A stretch of DNA of 6,648 nucleotides from an uncultured Bacilli bacterium (GCA_947587565.1 CANPYA010000071.1:1-6648); one strand, 5' to 3'; counted from the first letter of the stretch, positions 1 through 6,588 are shown. Notes: generated by a model from the sequence alone, not told the origin. Program-made: numbers and translations.

Positions 1-34
1 GAAAGTGGAAAGAACTTTTTAAAAGACTTATTGA

Positions 35-59
35 CCGGGATAAAATTATCGGGCTTTTT
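35..59 (+). terminator. Probable rho-independent terminator of an upstream gene
   Basis: An imperfect hairpin can be drawn: CC (35-36) with GG (51-52), and GATA (39-42) with TATC (47-50), with G37-G38 bulged and a four-base loop. It is followed by CTTTTTC (54-60). The stem is short and bulged, so this is a moderate call. It most likely ends a gene lying to the left of the window. The hairpin sits before the promoter of the first complete gene, which fits a transcription-unit boundary here. Confidence 0.5.
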
Positions 60-89
60 CGATTTTATTTAGTGATTAAAAATAATATC

Positions 90-118
90 TTTTAATATAG
101 AAAAAAATGTGATATACT
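90..118 (+). promoter_or_regulatory. Putative sigma-A-type promoter of the membrane-protein pair
   Basis: TATACT at 113-118 is a good -10 box and is preceded by TG at 110-111, giving an extended -10 (TGaTATACT). Seventeen bases upstream, TTTTAA (90-95) is only a weak -35, matching about three of six consensus positions; the extended -10 would compensate. Transcription would start near 124-126, leaving a leader of about 20 bases that carries only the ribosome binding site. No operator or riboswitch is seen. Confidence 0.55.
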
Positions 119-132
119 TTTAAGTAGATTAT

Positions 133-137
133 AGGAG
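133..137 (+). promoter_or_regulatory. Ribosome binding site of the 673-residue membrane protein
   Basis: AGGAG lies nine bases before the ATG at 147 and supports that start. The in-frame ATG at 165 has no such site upstream. Confidence 0.75.
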
Positions 138-146
138 AGTATTTAT

Positions 147-2168
147 ATGGATGACAAGTTTGATATGGAAAATGAAATTGTAGAAATTTCAAATGATGAA
201 GAAGTAGAAGAAGAAAAAGAAGAAACTACAGAAGAAAAAGTAAAAGAAATGCCTAGTAGAGAGCAAAAAAATCGAAAGAAGTCTCTAAAAGAAAAATGGA
301 ATGATTTAGAGAAAAATAAAAAAATTACTATTATTGTCGTAGGTGTAGTCATTTTACTTATTATAGTTGGATTACTATTATACTTTTTAGTGTTTAAAAA
401 AGATGATAAAAAACCAAAAGAACCAGTAGAACAAGTAGTTTTAGAAAATGATAATTACCGTTATGAAAATGGTTATCTTGTTTTCTTAGATAAAAATAAC
501 CGGGAAATTGGTAAATATGAATGTGAAAATAAAAATAGTACAGATTGTATGGTTGCTAAAAGAGATTTAACAGAAGATGAATTTGAAAGAGTCTTAACTG
601 TTAATGAAAATGGCCAAGAAATTGAAAGAAATACCCCAATTTTTGATGATAACTATGCTTTTGTTCAAGATGGTAAGAATGTTTATTTATACGATATTGA
701 AAAAGGAGAACATTCATTAGAACTTACCAAAGTTAAAGCTTATGATACGGATGATGATTTAGTCGTAATTGTGGATGTTGATGGTAAATATGGTCTTATT
801 AGTATGAATGCGAATGGTTTTGAATATTTAATTCGCCCATCTTATGATTATTTAGGAGTTATTAATCCTACTTATGGTTATTTAGTAGCTAAAGATGGTA
901 GTAAATCCTATGTTATTGATACTAATGGTAAAAAACTTAGTGATGATATAAATACGGATATTAAAAGTATTAGTCCAGATTATATAGTTGGTTCTAAAAA
1001 TGGTAACTATACTTTATATAATTATGAGTTTGAAGAATTATTAACCGATTATGATTATATTGGATTACATGATGGAGCGATTAGTTTAGTTAAAAAGAAT
1101 CGTTTAACATTTATGGATGATGAATTAAATATGCTAACGGATACGGATGGCTTCCGTTTAACTAGTAGCGATTATGTTAAAAAATATGTTTATGATAGTG
1201 ATAATAAATTAGTAGAAACTAAAATTGCTTATGAAGTAGTAGTAAGTAATAATACTTTAAAAGTAACAATGGATAAAGATGAAAATACCATTAATATGCT
1301 TGAAGGTAAAGTAAATAAAAATTTAGATTATGTTAATTACTTTGATGGTAAATTATATTTCTATAGTGATGAAGAAAAGAATGATTTAATTGGTACTTAT
1401 ACTTGTGCTAATAAAAATGAAATAAGTAAAGCTAGTGATACTTTAAATAATTGTCATATTTATACTAAAGATGACCTTTACAGTGGTATTTATAATAATG
1501 AATATGTCTTTATCTATGATAATAACGCAAATAGTACGGATAAAATATATTATGTTTATGATTTAAAAACTAAAAAGACAAGAGGAACTTATAGTTATCT
1601 AGAATTTATGGAAGGCGATTTAAGTGATAAAGTAAATCATCTATATACGAGTGCTACTAATATTATTGCTCAAAGTGCCACTGGTCAAAATAAAGGATAT
1701 TATGGTGTCTTAGGTATTACAAGTAATAATATTGCCGTTAAAGTAGCTTTCAGTTATAAGACTATTACCAAAGAAAATAAATATTATGTAATGGTTAATA
1801 AGAGTGATTCAACTAGTATCTATGATGAAACATTTAATAAAATAAGTAATGAATTTAGTGAAGTTAAATTATATGATAATTACTATGTGGGAATTAATAA
1901 TGATAAATTAAATATTTATGCTTATAATAATACTTTAGGTATTCTTAAAAATGACTTAGCTTTAAATGGTAGTAAAGATTATAAAGTTGAATTTACAACT
2001 GATGGTGGTTTTAAAATAACAATTAATGGTACAACTTCTGAATATGATAAAAATGGGGAATCTAAAGAAAAAGAAGAAACACCAACTAAACCTGAAGAAC
2101 AAAATCCTACCAATCCAACTGAAGGAGCAACTGGTGGTGCAGTAGATACCCCAACTACTGGAGAGTAG
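147..2168 (+). CDS. Membrane-anchored extracytoplasmic protein with two WG-repeat-like modules
   Basis: I do not recognise a named family for this 673-residue protein. Residues 1-33 are very acidic, 37-59 are basic, and 60-83 form one strong hydrophobic helix, so the likely topology is N-terminus in the cytoplasm and about 590 residues outside. The outer part holds two copies of one module, roughly residues 104-340 and 395-635, rich in Asn, Asp, Tyr and beta-type sequence. Each copy has a G-x-Y-G core (G213-G216 and G517-G520) resembling WG beta repeats, and a cysteine pair near its start (C126/C134 and C420/C436). These four are the only cysteines. Residues 638-673 form a Pro/Thr/Glu/Gly-rich tail with no sorting signal. 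The next gene follows after three bases and encodes a paralogous single-module protein, so the two are probably co-transcribed and may act together. Binding or scaffolding at the cell surface is a guess. The reading frame is secure; the function is unknown. Confidence 0.85.
   Translation: MDDKFDMENEIVEISNDEEVEEEKEETTEEKVKEMPSREQKNRKKSLKEKWNDLEKNKKITIIVVGVVILLIIVGLLLYFLVFKKDDKKPKEPVEQVVLENDNYRYENGYLVFLDKNNREIGKYECENKNSTDCMVAKRDLTEDEFERVLTVNENGQEIERNTPIFDDNYAFVQDGKNVYLYDIEKGEHSLELTKVKAYDTDDDLVVIVDVDGKYGLISMNANGFEYLIRPSYDYLGVINPTYGYLVAKDGSKSYVIDTNGKKLSDDINTDIKSISPDYIVGSKNGNYTLYNYEFEELLTDYDYIGLHDGAISLVKKNRLTFMDDELNMLTDTDGFRLTSSDYVKKYVYDSDNKLVETKIAYEVVVSNNTLKVTMDKDENTINMLEGKVNKNLDYVNYFDGKLYFYSDEEKNDLIGTYTCANKNEISKASDTLNNCHIYTKDDLYSGIYNNEYVFIYDNNANSTDKIYYVYDLKTKKTRGTYSYLEFMEGDLSDKVNHLYTSATNIIAQSATGQNKGYYGVLGITSNNIAVKVAFSYKTITKENKYYVMVNKSDSTSIYDETFNKISNEFSEVKLYDNYYVGINNDKLNIYAYNNTLGILKNDLALNGSKDYKVEFTTDGGFKITINGTTSEYDKNGESKEKEETPTKPEEQNPTNPTEGATGGAVDTPTTGE
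456..1166 (+). repeat. Protein module copy A (first half of the outer domain)
   Basis: This encodes residues 104-340 of the 673-residue protein. Landmarks in order are G109-Y-L-V-F, Y-E-C126, C134, D-N-Y-A-F (168-172), G213-K-Y-G216, and P231-S-Y-D-Y-L-G237. The same landmarks recur in the same order in copy C of the next gene (G47, C64, C69, D99-Y-A-F, G145-L-W-G148, P161-F-E-Y-N-F-I-G168). The spacing from the first Gly to the first Cys is 17 in both. Copy boundaries are approximate. Confidence 0.65.
1329..2051 (+). repeat. Protein module copy B (second half of the outer domain)
   Basis: This encodes residues 395-635 of the 673-residue protein. Landmarks are D400-G-K-L-Y-F-Y, Y-T-C420, C436, N451-E-Y-V-F, G517-Y-Y-G520, and A534-F-S-Y. 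It is more diverged from copy A than copy A is from copy C: there are two extra residues between the first Gly and the first Cys, and 15 rather than 7 residues between the cysteines. The homology is by eye. Confidence 0.55.
2160..2165 (+). promoter_or_regulatory. Ribosome binding site inside the end of the previous gene
   Basis: GGAGAG forms the last two sense codons (Gly-Glu) of the 673-residue protein, directly before its TAG stop. Its GGAG core is eight bases from the next ATG at 2172. The site therefore serves the downstream gene and favours coupled translation. Confidence 0.7.
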
Positions 2169-2171
2169 AAA

Positions 2172-3089
2172 ATGAATAATAAAAAAGCAACATTTTATGT
2201 GATTGTTGGATTACTGGTTATCTTCTTACCTTTAACTGTTTTTGAAACCGTTATTAAGTTACAAAATCGGAATATTGAAGAGAATCCTAATCATGATTTC
2301 TTTTATGATGGTTACCTTTGGTTTTATTCAGATACTAACGAATTATTAAGTAAATATGAATGTATGACGGAAGTATGTGAACTAGCTAAAACTACTATTG
2401 ATGATGCTGATTATGGTATTAACTATTATACAGAAGGAACAATAGAGCAATTACCTATTTTAGGAGATTATGCTTTTATTACTGATGGTAGTGAAATAAA
2501 ACTTTATAATATAACTTCCGGTAATACTTTAGATACTTACAAAGCTATTAAAGACTATCATACTAAATTAGGTAGTAATAGCGTTATTGTTCAAAATAAT
2601 AGTGGGTTATGGGGAATGTTTTCTTTTGAAAATAATTTAAATAGTATTTTGCCATTTGAATATAATTTTATTGGTATTGGTAATAATCCTCTAGAAGGCT
2701 TCTTAAGTATTTCTAAAATGATTACTTTAAAAGATAATAAATGGGCTATAGTCGATAATACTAATTCGATGTTGAGTGGCTATATTGATGATCCAATTGT
2801 TGATTATAATGATGAATATATAATTAGTAAGAATGATAATATATTTAAAGTATATGGTTATAATGATACAGAATATTTTATGGATATGCAAATTACTAAT
2901 TATGTTAGATTAGATAATTATTTAGGTATAGTTGAAGGTAATACTTTAAGAGTTTATAATAGTTTAAATAATGATCCGATAAAAGAAATTACGTTACCAA
3001 GTCCGGATAGTAAAATAGAATTTCAAATGGAGGAAGGTAATTTAAATATTTTAATTGATAATAGTGCTTCAGATACTCTTGCTATTTAA
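2172..3089 (+). CDS. Single-module membrane-anchored paralog of the preceding protein
   Basis: This 305-residue protein has a short basic N-terminus (N-N-K-K), one hydrophobic segment at about residues 7-24, and an outer domain from about residue 35. No lipobox cysteine is present, so it is a signal anchor or an uncleaved or cleaved signal sequence rather than a lipoprotein. Residues 41-300 match module A of the preceding protein landmark by landmark. These include D46-G-Y-L-W-F, Y-E-C64, C69, D99-Y-A-F, the WG-like core G145-L-W-G148, P161-F-E-Y, and a second core around N189-K-W-A-I-V-D. Its only two cysteines are C64 and C69. It starts three bases after the upstream stop and uses a ribosome binding site within that gene, so the two probably form an operon. 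No terminator follows it; instead the valS-operon promoter begins inside its 3' end. The function is unknown. I am confident it is a real gene and a paralog, and not confident of any role. Confidence 0.85.
   Translation: MNNKKATFYVIVGLLVIFLPLTVFETVIKLQNRNIEENPNHDFFYDGYLWFYSDTNELLSKYECMTEVCELAKTTIDDADYGINYYTEGTIEQLPILGDYAFITDGSEIKLYNITSGNTLDTYKAIKDYHTKLGSNSVIVQNNSGLWGMFSFENNLNSILPFEYNFIGIGNNPLEGFLSISKMITLKDNKWAIVDNTNSMLSGYIDDPIVDYNDEYIISKNDNIFKVYGYNDTEYFMDMQITNYVRLDNYLGIVEGNTLRVYNSLNNDPIKEITLPSPDSKIEFQMEEGNLNILIDNSASDTLAI
2292..3071 (+). repeat. Protein module copy C (outer domain of the 305-residue protein)
   Basis: This encodes residues 41-300 of the second membrane protein and is the third copy of the module found twice in its upstream neighbour. 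It has the shortest cysteine spacing, four residues between C64 and C69. It matches copy A best. Confidence 0.65.
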
Positions 3090-3107
3090 AAAAATATTTG
3101 TTAAAAT
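3079..3107 (+). promoter_or_regulatory. Sigma-A-type promoter of the HD-hydrolase/valS operon
   Basis: TTGCTA (3079-3084) and TAAAAT (3102-3107) are separated by exactly 17 bases. TG at 3099-3100 gives an extended -10. Transcription should start near 3113-3115, immediately before the first base of T-box Stem I at 3117. The -35 box overlaps the last codons of the upstream gene. Confidence 0.75.
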
Positions 3108-3112
3108 AGTAA

Positions 3113-3300
3113 AAAATTTATATGAAGAAATGAGAGGGATATATTATTTCTTTTTAAGAGAATTAGTGGATGGTGCAAACTAATAAAGAAAGATATATTT
3201 GTTGCTCATGGAATATAAAAAGCAGCAATTGCGTTAAAATTGAAAAGAAAAAATAAAGGTGGTACCGCGGTTTTTCGCCCTTTGGTTATCATCTTTTTTT
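3113..3300 (+). promoter_or_regulatory. T-box riboswitch, tRNA-Val specific, compact form
   Basis: This leader senses uncharged tRNA-Val and controls read-through into the HD-hydrolase and valS genes. Stem I can be drawn in full. The base pairs UUUAUAU (3117-3123) with AUAUAAA (3213-3219), followed by a kink-turn-like internal loop (GAAGAA against GGA). AUGAG (3130-3134) then pairs with CUCAU (3205-3209) below the specifier loop. Above it, AUAUAU (3139-3144) pairs with 3193-3198, UUUCUUU (3147-3153) with 3185-3191, and AUUAGU (3162-3167) with 3179-3184. The AG-bulge AAGAGA (3156-3161) and distal loop GGAUGGUGCAA (3168-3178) match the family pattern. In the specifier loop, GUU (3201-3203, Val) is followed by a purine and then by the lower helix. 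A weak Stem III is CAAUU/AAUUG (3226-3230 with 3238-3242). No Stem II or IIA/B region is present. The antiterminator AAAGG/CCUUU plus GCG/CGC (3255-3283) exposes UGGU (3260-3263), which matches the ACCA end expected for tRNA-Val. Confidence 0.95.
3258..3300 (+). terminator. T-box regulated intrinsic terminator
   Basis: GGUGGUA-CC (3258-3266) pairs with GG-U-UAUCAUC (3284-3293), using two G-U pairs and one bulged U, and is followed by seven T (3294-3300). The 5' strand of this hairpin is the T-box sequence itself, so it cannot form together with the antiterminator (3255-3283). Charged tRNA-Val should therefore leave the terminator on, and uncharged tRNA-Val should turn it off. This is also the first terminator visible for any transcript reading through from the upstream membrane-protein genes. 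Confidence 0.85.
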
Positions 3301-3305
3301 AATGG

Positions 3306-3311
3306 AAGGAG
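3306..3311 (+). promoter_or_regulatory. Ribosome binding site of the HD-hydrolase gene
   Basis: AAGGAG lies six bases before the ATG at 3318 and five bases after the terminator T-run. It is thus present only in transcripts that pass the T-box terminator. Confidence 0.8.
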
Positions 3312-3317
3312 AAAATA

Positions 3318-4094
3318 ATGGAAGAAGCCATAAATAATTTTAATGATTATATAAATCAGTTTGATATGCATGATTTTAATATTCGGCTTAAAAAAGAACA
3401 TACTTTTAGAGTAGTAGAGTTAGCTCAAGAATTATCAGAAAAATTAGAGTTAAATGAAGAAGATACCAAGATATTTTTACTTATAGCTTTATTACATGAT
3501 ATTGGGCGTTTTTATCAATTACAAAAGTATCATAGTTTTTCTGATTTAATATTTGACCATGCTACTTGTGGCGTAGAATATTTATTTAAAGAAGGCCATA
3601 TAAGAGAATATAATCCTAATCAATTAAATGATGAAATAATTGAAAAGGCGATTTATTATCATAACCGGTATGTATCTGATATAAAGGAAACTGGTCGCGT
3701 GCGGATGTTTATAAATTTAATAAGAGATATTGATAAAATAGATATATTTTATGTTATGTATTTGAAATTTCAACAAGAATTTGATAAAAAAGAAATAACG
3801 GAAGAGAAACTCAAAAGTTTTAGAGATAAAATTCCGGTGCGAGTGAATAAAAAATTAAATAAAAGTGAAGATTTTTTAATGAAATGTGCTTTTATCTTTG
3901 AATTTAATTATCACGAAAGTTTAGAATTGTTACAAGAAAAAGGTTATTTAGATTTATTTTTTACCTCAGTTAAAGTAAGTACTGATTCCGAAGATTTATT
4001 TCAAGAAATTAAAAAAATAATTTATGAAGAAATAAATGCAAGATTAGAAGAAAAAGATTTAGGAGATGTTAAATATGTTAGAAAAAAAATATAA
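3318..4094 (+). CDS. HD-superfamily metal-dependent phosphohydrolase
   Basis: This 258-residue, apparently soluble protein carries the full HD-domain signature. The ligands are H28 (K-E-H-T), the H60-D61 doublet in L-L-H-D-I-G-R, D80-H81 in the F-D-H-A segment, H115 in Y-Y-H-N, and D139 in R-D-I-D-K. These residues are the expected ligands of one or two divalent metals that catalyse phosphoester hydrolysis in this superfamily. The substrate cannot be told from sequence; nucleotides are common for the superfamily, but other phosphoesters are possible. No partner domain such as GAF, PAS or RelA synthetase is seen; residues 150-258 look alpha-helical and unassigned. The ATG at 3318 has a good AAGGAG site. 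The gene is first in the valine T-box operon and its last 20 bases overlap valS, so it should be induced on valine starvation together with the synthetase. No metal ligand is missing, so an active enzyme is expected. Confidence 0.85.
   Translation: MEEAINNFNDYINQFDMHDFNIRLKKEHTFRVVELAQELSEKLELNEEDTKIFLLIALLHDIGRFYQLQKYHSFSDLIFDHATCGVEYLFKEGHIREYNPNQLNDEIIEKAIYYHNRYVSDIKETGRVRMFINLIRDIDKIDIFYVMYLKFQQEFDKKEITEEKLKSFRDKIPVRVNKKLNKSEDFLMKCAFIFEFNYHESLELLQEKGYLDLFFTSVKVSTDSEDLFQEIKKIIYEEINARLEEKDLGDVKYVRKKI
4061..4065 (+). promoter_or_regulatory. Ribosome binding site that fixes the valS start at 4075
   Basis: AGGAG lies within the HD-hydrolase gene, nine bases before the ATG at 4075. An in-frame ATG at 4066 touches this site directly, leaving no spacer, and so is unlikely to be used. 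Confidence 0.75.
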
Positions 4095-6588
4095 TCATTT
4101 AGAAGTTGAAGAAGGACGTTATGCAAATTGGGAGAAACATAAATATTTTGAATGTGGCGATACCTCTAAAAAACCATATTCGATAGTTATTCCACCCCCA
4201 AATGTTACGGGTAAACTTCATTTAGGTCATGCTTGGGATACCGCTTTACAAGATATTATTATTCGTTATAAAAGAATGCAAGGTTATGATTGTTTATGGT
4301 TACCCGGAACGGATCATGCAGCGATTGCCACTGAAACAAAAGTTGTTAATCGTTTAAAAGAACAAGGGATTAATAAATATGAATTAGGGCGTGATGGTTT
4401 CTTAAAAGAATGTTTTAAATGGACTGATGAGCATAAAGATATAATTCATAAACAATGGGCTAAATTAGGATTATCCGTTGATTTAACAAAAGAAAGATTT
4501 ACTTTAGATGAAGGCCTTTCGAATGCTGTTAAAACAGTATTTGTTAAATTATATGAAAAAGGTTTAATTTATCGGGGAGAAAAAATAATTAACTGGGATC
4601 CTTTAGCGAAAACCGCTTTATCAAATGAAGAAGTTATTTATAAAGATGTACCGGGAGCTTTTTATCATATTAAATATTTTATTGAAGGCACCAAAGACTA
4701 TTTAGAAGTTGCCACAACGAGACCGGAAACTTTATTTGGGGATACAGCGGTAGCGGTTAATCCAGATGATGAAAGATATAAACATTTAATTGGGAAGAAT
4801 GTTATTTTACCAGTAGTTAATAAATTAATTCCCATTATTGGGGATGTTCATGCTGATCCGGAATTTGGCACAGGTATTGTAAAAATTACCCCGGCGCATG
4901 ATCCCAATGACTTTGAAGTTGGTTTAAGACATAATTTAGAGCGAGTTAAAGTTATTAATGAAGATGGGACAATGAATGAATTTGCGGGTAAATATGAAGG
5001 TATGGACCGCTTTGCATGTCGTGAAGAATTAATTAAAGATTTAGAAAAAGATGATTTATTAATTAAAATAGAACCAATTACCCACTCTGTAGGGCACTCT
5101 GAAAGAACTAATGTCATGGTTGAACCATATTTATCTAAACAATGGTTTGTTAATATGGAAGGTTTATCTAAAAGAGTAGTGGAAAATCAAAAGAATAAAG
5201 ATACGAAAGTTAATTTTATTCCGCCAAGATTTGAAAAAATAATGAATAATTGGATGAATGATTGCCATGATTGGTGTATTTCCCGTCAACTTTGGTGGGG
5301 TCATCAAATACCAGCCTGGTATAAGGGTGAGGAAATATATGTGGGAATGGATGCTCCTAAAGGGGAAGGATGGGTTCAAGATCCAGATGTATTAGACACT
5401 TGGTTCTCAAGTGCGCTATGGCCATTTTCCACTATGGGTTGGCCAGAAAATACGGATTTATTACAAAGATATTTCCCAACCGATACTTTAGTAACGGGTT
5501 ATGATATTATTTTCTTCTGGGTATGCCGGATGACTTTCCAATCTTTAGAATTTATGGATGAAAGACCTTTTGAAAAAGTTTTAATTCATGGTTTAATTAG
5601 AGATAAACAAGGAAGAAAAATGAGTAAATCTTTAGGTAATGGGGTTGACCCAATGGACATGATTGAAAAATATGGTGCTGATGCTTTAAGATATTATTTA
5701 ACAACCTCAACTGCTCCAGGAATGGACTTGCGTTTTGATGAAGAAAAACTAGCATCAACTTGGAATTTTATCAATAAATTATGGAATGCATCCCGTTTTG
5801 TTTTAATGAATATTGAAGATGTCAAAGAAATTAAATTAGACAATTTACAAGAGCATGATAAATGGATATTAACTAAATTAGAACATACAATTAAAGAAGT
5901 AACAAAGTTTATGGATAAATTTGAATTTAATAATGTTAATGCTGTAATTTATTCCTTCATTTGGAATGATTTCTGTGATAACTATATTGAAATGGCTAAA
6001 TTTAGTAGTGATTCATTAGGTACTAAGAGTACACTTTTATATACTTTAACTTGTATTTTAAAAATGCTTCATCCATTTATGCCTTATGTAACGGATGCTA
6101 TTTATGAAAATTTACCAATTAAAGAGGAAAATATTATGATTAGTGAATATCCTGTTTATGATAAAAAATTAGTTTTCAAAGATAGCGAAAGCAAAGTAGA
6201 TGAAATAATTGATTTTATCAGAAGTTTCCGTAACACTTTAAAAGAAAATAATATTGCTAAAGATTATCAAGTTAAATTAAATAGTAATGAAGAATTGATA
6301 ATTAAAATGCTTAAATTACAAGATAAATTAATTAGTGATAATCTAGATATTCAAGTATTTAAAGTTAATACCAAGAATTATGCTGCCGAAATTTATTATG
6401 AAAAAGAAATTACCGAAGAAGATAAAGCTTTAGTAGAAAAAAGAATTAATGAATTAAAGGCCTCAATTTTAAAAAGAGAAAATTTATTAAATAATCAAAA
6501 CTTTGTTAGTAAAGCCCCAAAAGAGTTAGTTGAAAAAGAACAAGAAAAATTAAGTGAAGAAAAAGAAGAACTAAACGTTAGATTTTAA
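4075..6588 (+). CDS. valS: Valyl-tRNA synthetase
   Basis: This cytoplasmic class I synthetase joins valine to tRNA-Val using ATP and hydrolyses mischarged Thr-tRNA-Val. Counting 837 residues from the ATG at 4075, the catalytic HIGH motif is H49-L-G-H52 after P-P-P-N-V-T-G-K. The CP1 editing domain (about 180-345) has T-T-R216-P-E-T, F264, K270, T272 and the H-D276-P-N-D279-F segment. These are the residues I recall as lining the editing pocket of Thermus ValRS. The ValRS-typical D-V-L-D-T-W-F-S-S is at 438-446 and K-M-S-K-S is at 515-519. An alpha-helical anticodon-binding domain follows, and about 775-837 form the C-terminal coiled-coil arm. The length is slightly below the usual 870-880 residues, but no domain is missing. 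The start overlaps the end of the HD-hydrolase gene by 20 bases, implying translational coupling. Expression should follow tRNA-Val charging through the T-box upstream of that gene. Confidence 0.98.
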   Translation: MLEKKYNHLEVEEGRYANWEKHKYFECGDTSKKPYSIVIPPPNVTGKLHLGHAWDTALQDIIIRYKRMQGYDCLWLPGTDHAAIATETKVVNRLKEQGINKYELGRDGFLKECFKWTDEHKDIIHKQWAKLGLSVDLTKERFTLDEGLSNAVKTVFVKLYEKGLIYRGEKIINWDPLAKTALSNEEVIYKDVPGAFYHIKYFIEGTKDYLEVATTRPETLFGDTAVAVNPDDERYKHLIGKNVILPVVNKLIPIIGDVHADPEFGTGIVKITPAHDPNDFEVGLRHNLERVKVINEDGTMNEFAGKYEGMDRFACREELIKDLEKDDLLIKIEPITHSVGHSERTNVMVEPYLSKQWFVNMEGLSKRVVENQKNKDTKVNFIPPRFEKIMNNWMNDCHDWCISRQLWWGHQIPAWYKGEEIYVGMDAPKGEGWVQDPDVLDTWFSSALWPFSTMGWPENTDLLQRYFPTDTLVTGYDIIFFWVCRMTFQSLEFMDERPFEKVLIHGLIRDKQGRKMSKSLGNGVDPMDMIEKYGADALRYYLTTSTAPGMDLRFDEEKLASTWNFINKLWNASRFVLMNIEDVKEIKLDNLQEHDKWILTKLEHTIKEVTKFMDKFEFNNVNAVIYSFIWNDFCDNYIEMAKFSSDSLGTKSTLLYTLTCILKMLHPFMPYVTDAIYENLPIKEENIMISEYPVYDKKLVFKDSESKVDEIIDFIRSFRNTLKENNIAKDYQVKLNSNEELIIKMLKLQDKLISDNLDIQVFKVNTKNYAAEIYYEKEITEEDKALVEKRINELKASILKRENLLNNQNFVSKAPKELVEKEQEKLSEEKEELNVRF

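Noticed and set aside
1..34. Possible 3' end of an upstream gene: a frame reading K-V-E-R-T-F then TAA at 20-22.
   Set aside because: It fits the terminator at 35-59, but six residues cannot be identified and another frame stays open longer, so no partial gene is annotated.
143..352. Reverse-strand reading frame opposite the start of the first membrane protein.
   Set aside because: It is Ser/Phe-rich because it mirrors Glu/Lys-rich codons of the + strand gene, and it has no ribosome binding site or recognisable domain.
2139..2168. C-terminal T-P-T-T-G-E of the first membrane protein as a sortase LPXTG-like signal.
   Set aside because: The Leu is absent, and no hydrophobic helix or basic tail follows. 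The protein is anchored by its N-terminal helix instead.
2172..2270. N-terminus of the second membrane protein as a lipoprotein signal peptide.
   Set aside because: There is no cysteine near the end of the hydrophobic segment; the first cysteine is residue 64.
3225..3232. GCAATTGC palindrome as an operator site.
   Set aside because: It lies inside the T-box leader between Stem I and the antiterminator, where half of it can form Stem III. An eight-base palindrome alone is weak evidence for a repressor site.
4848..5379. Two reverse-strand reading frames (4848-5117 and 5164-5379) opposite valS.
   Set aside because: They lie wholly inside conserved valS sequence, have no independent start signals or family features, and are antisense shadows.
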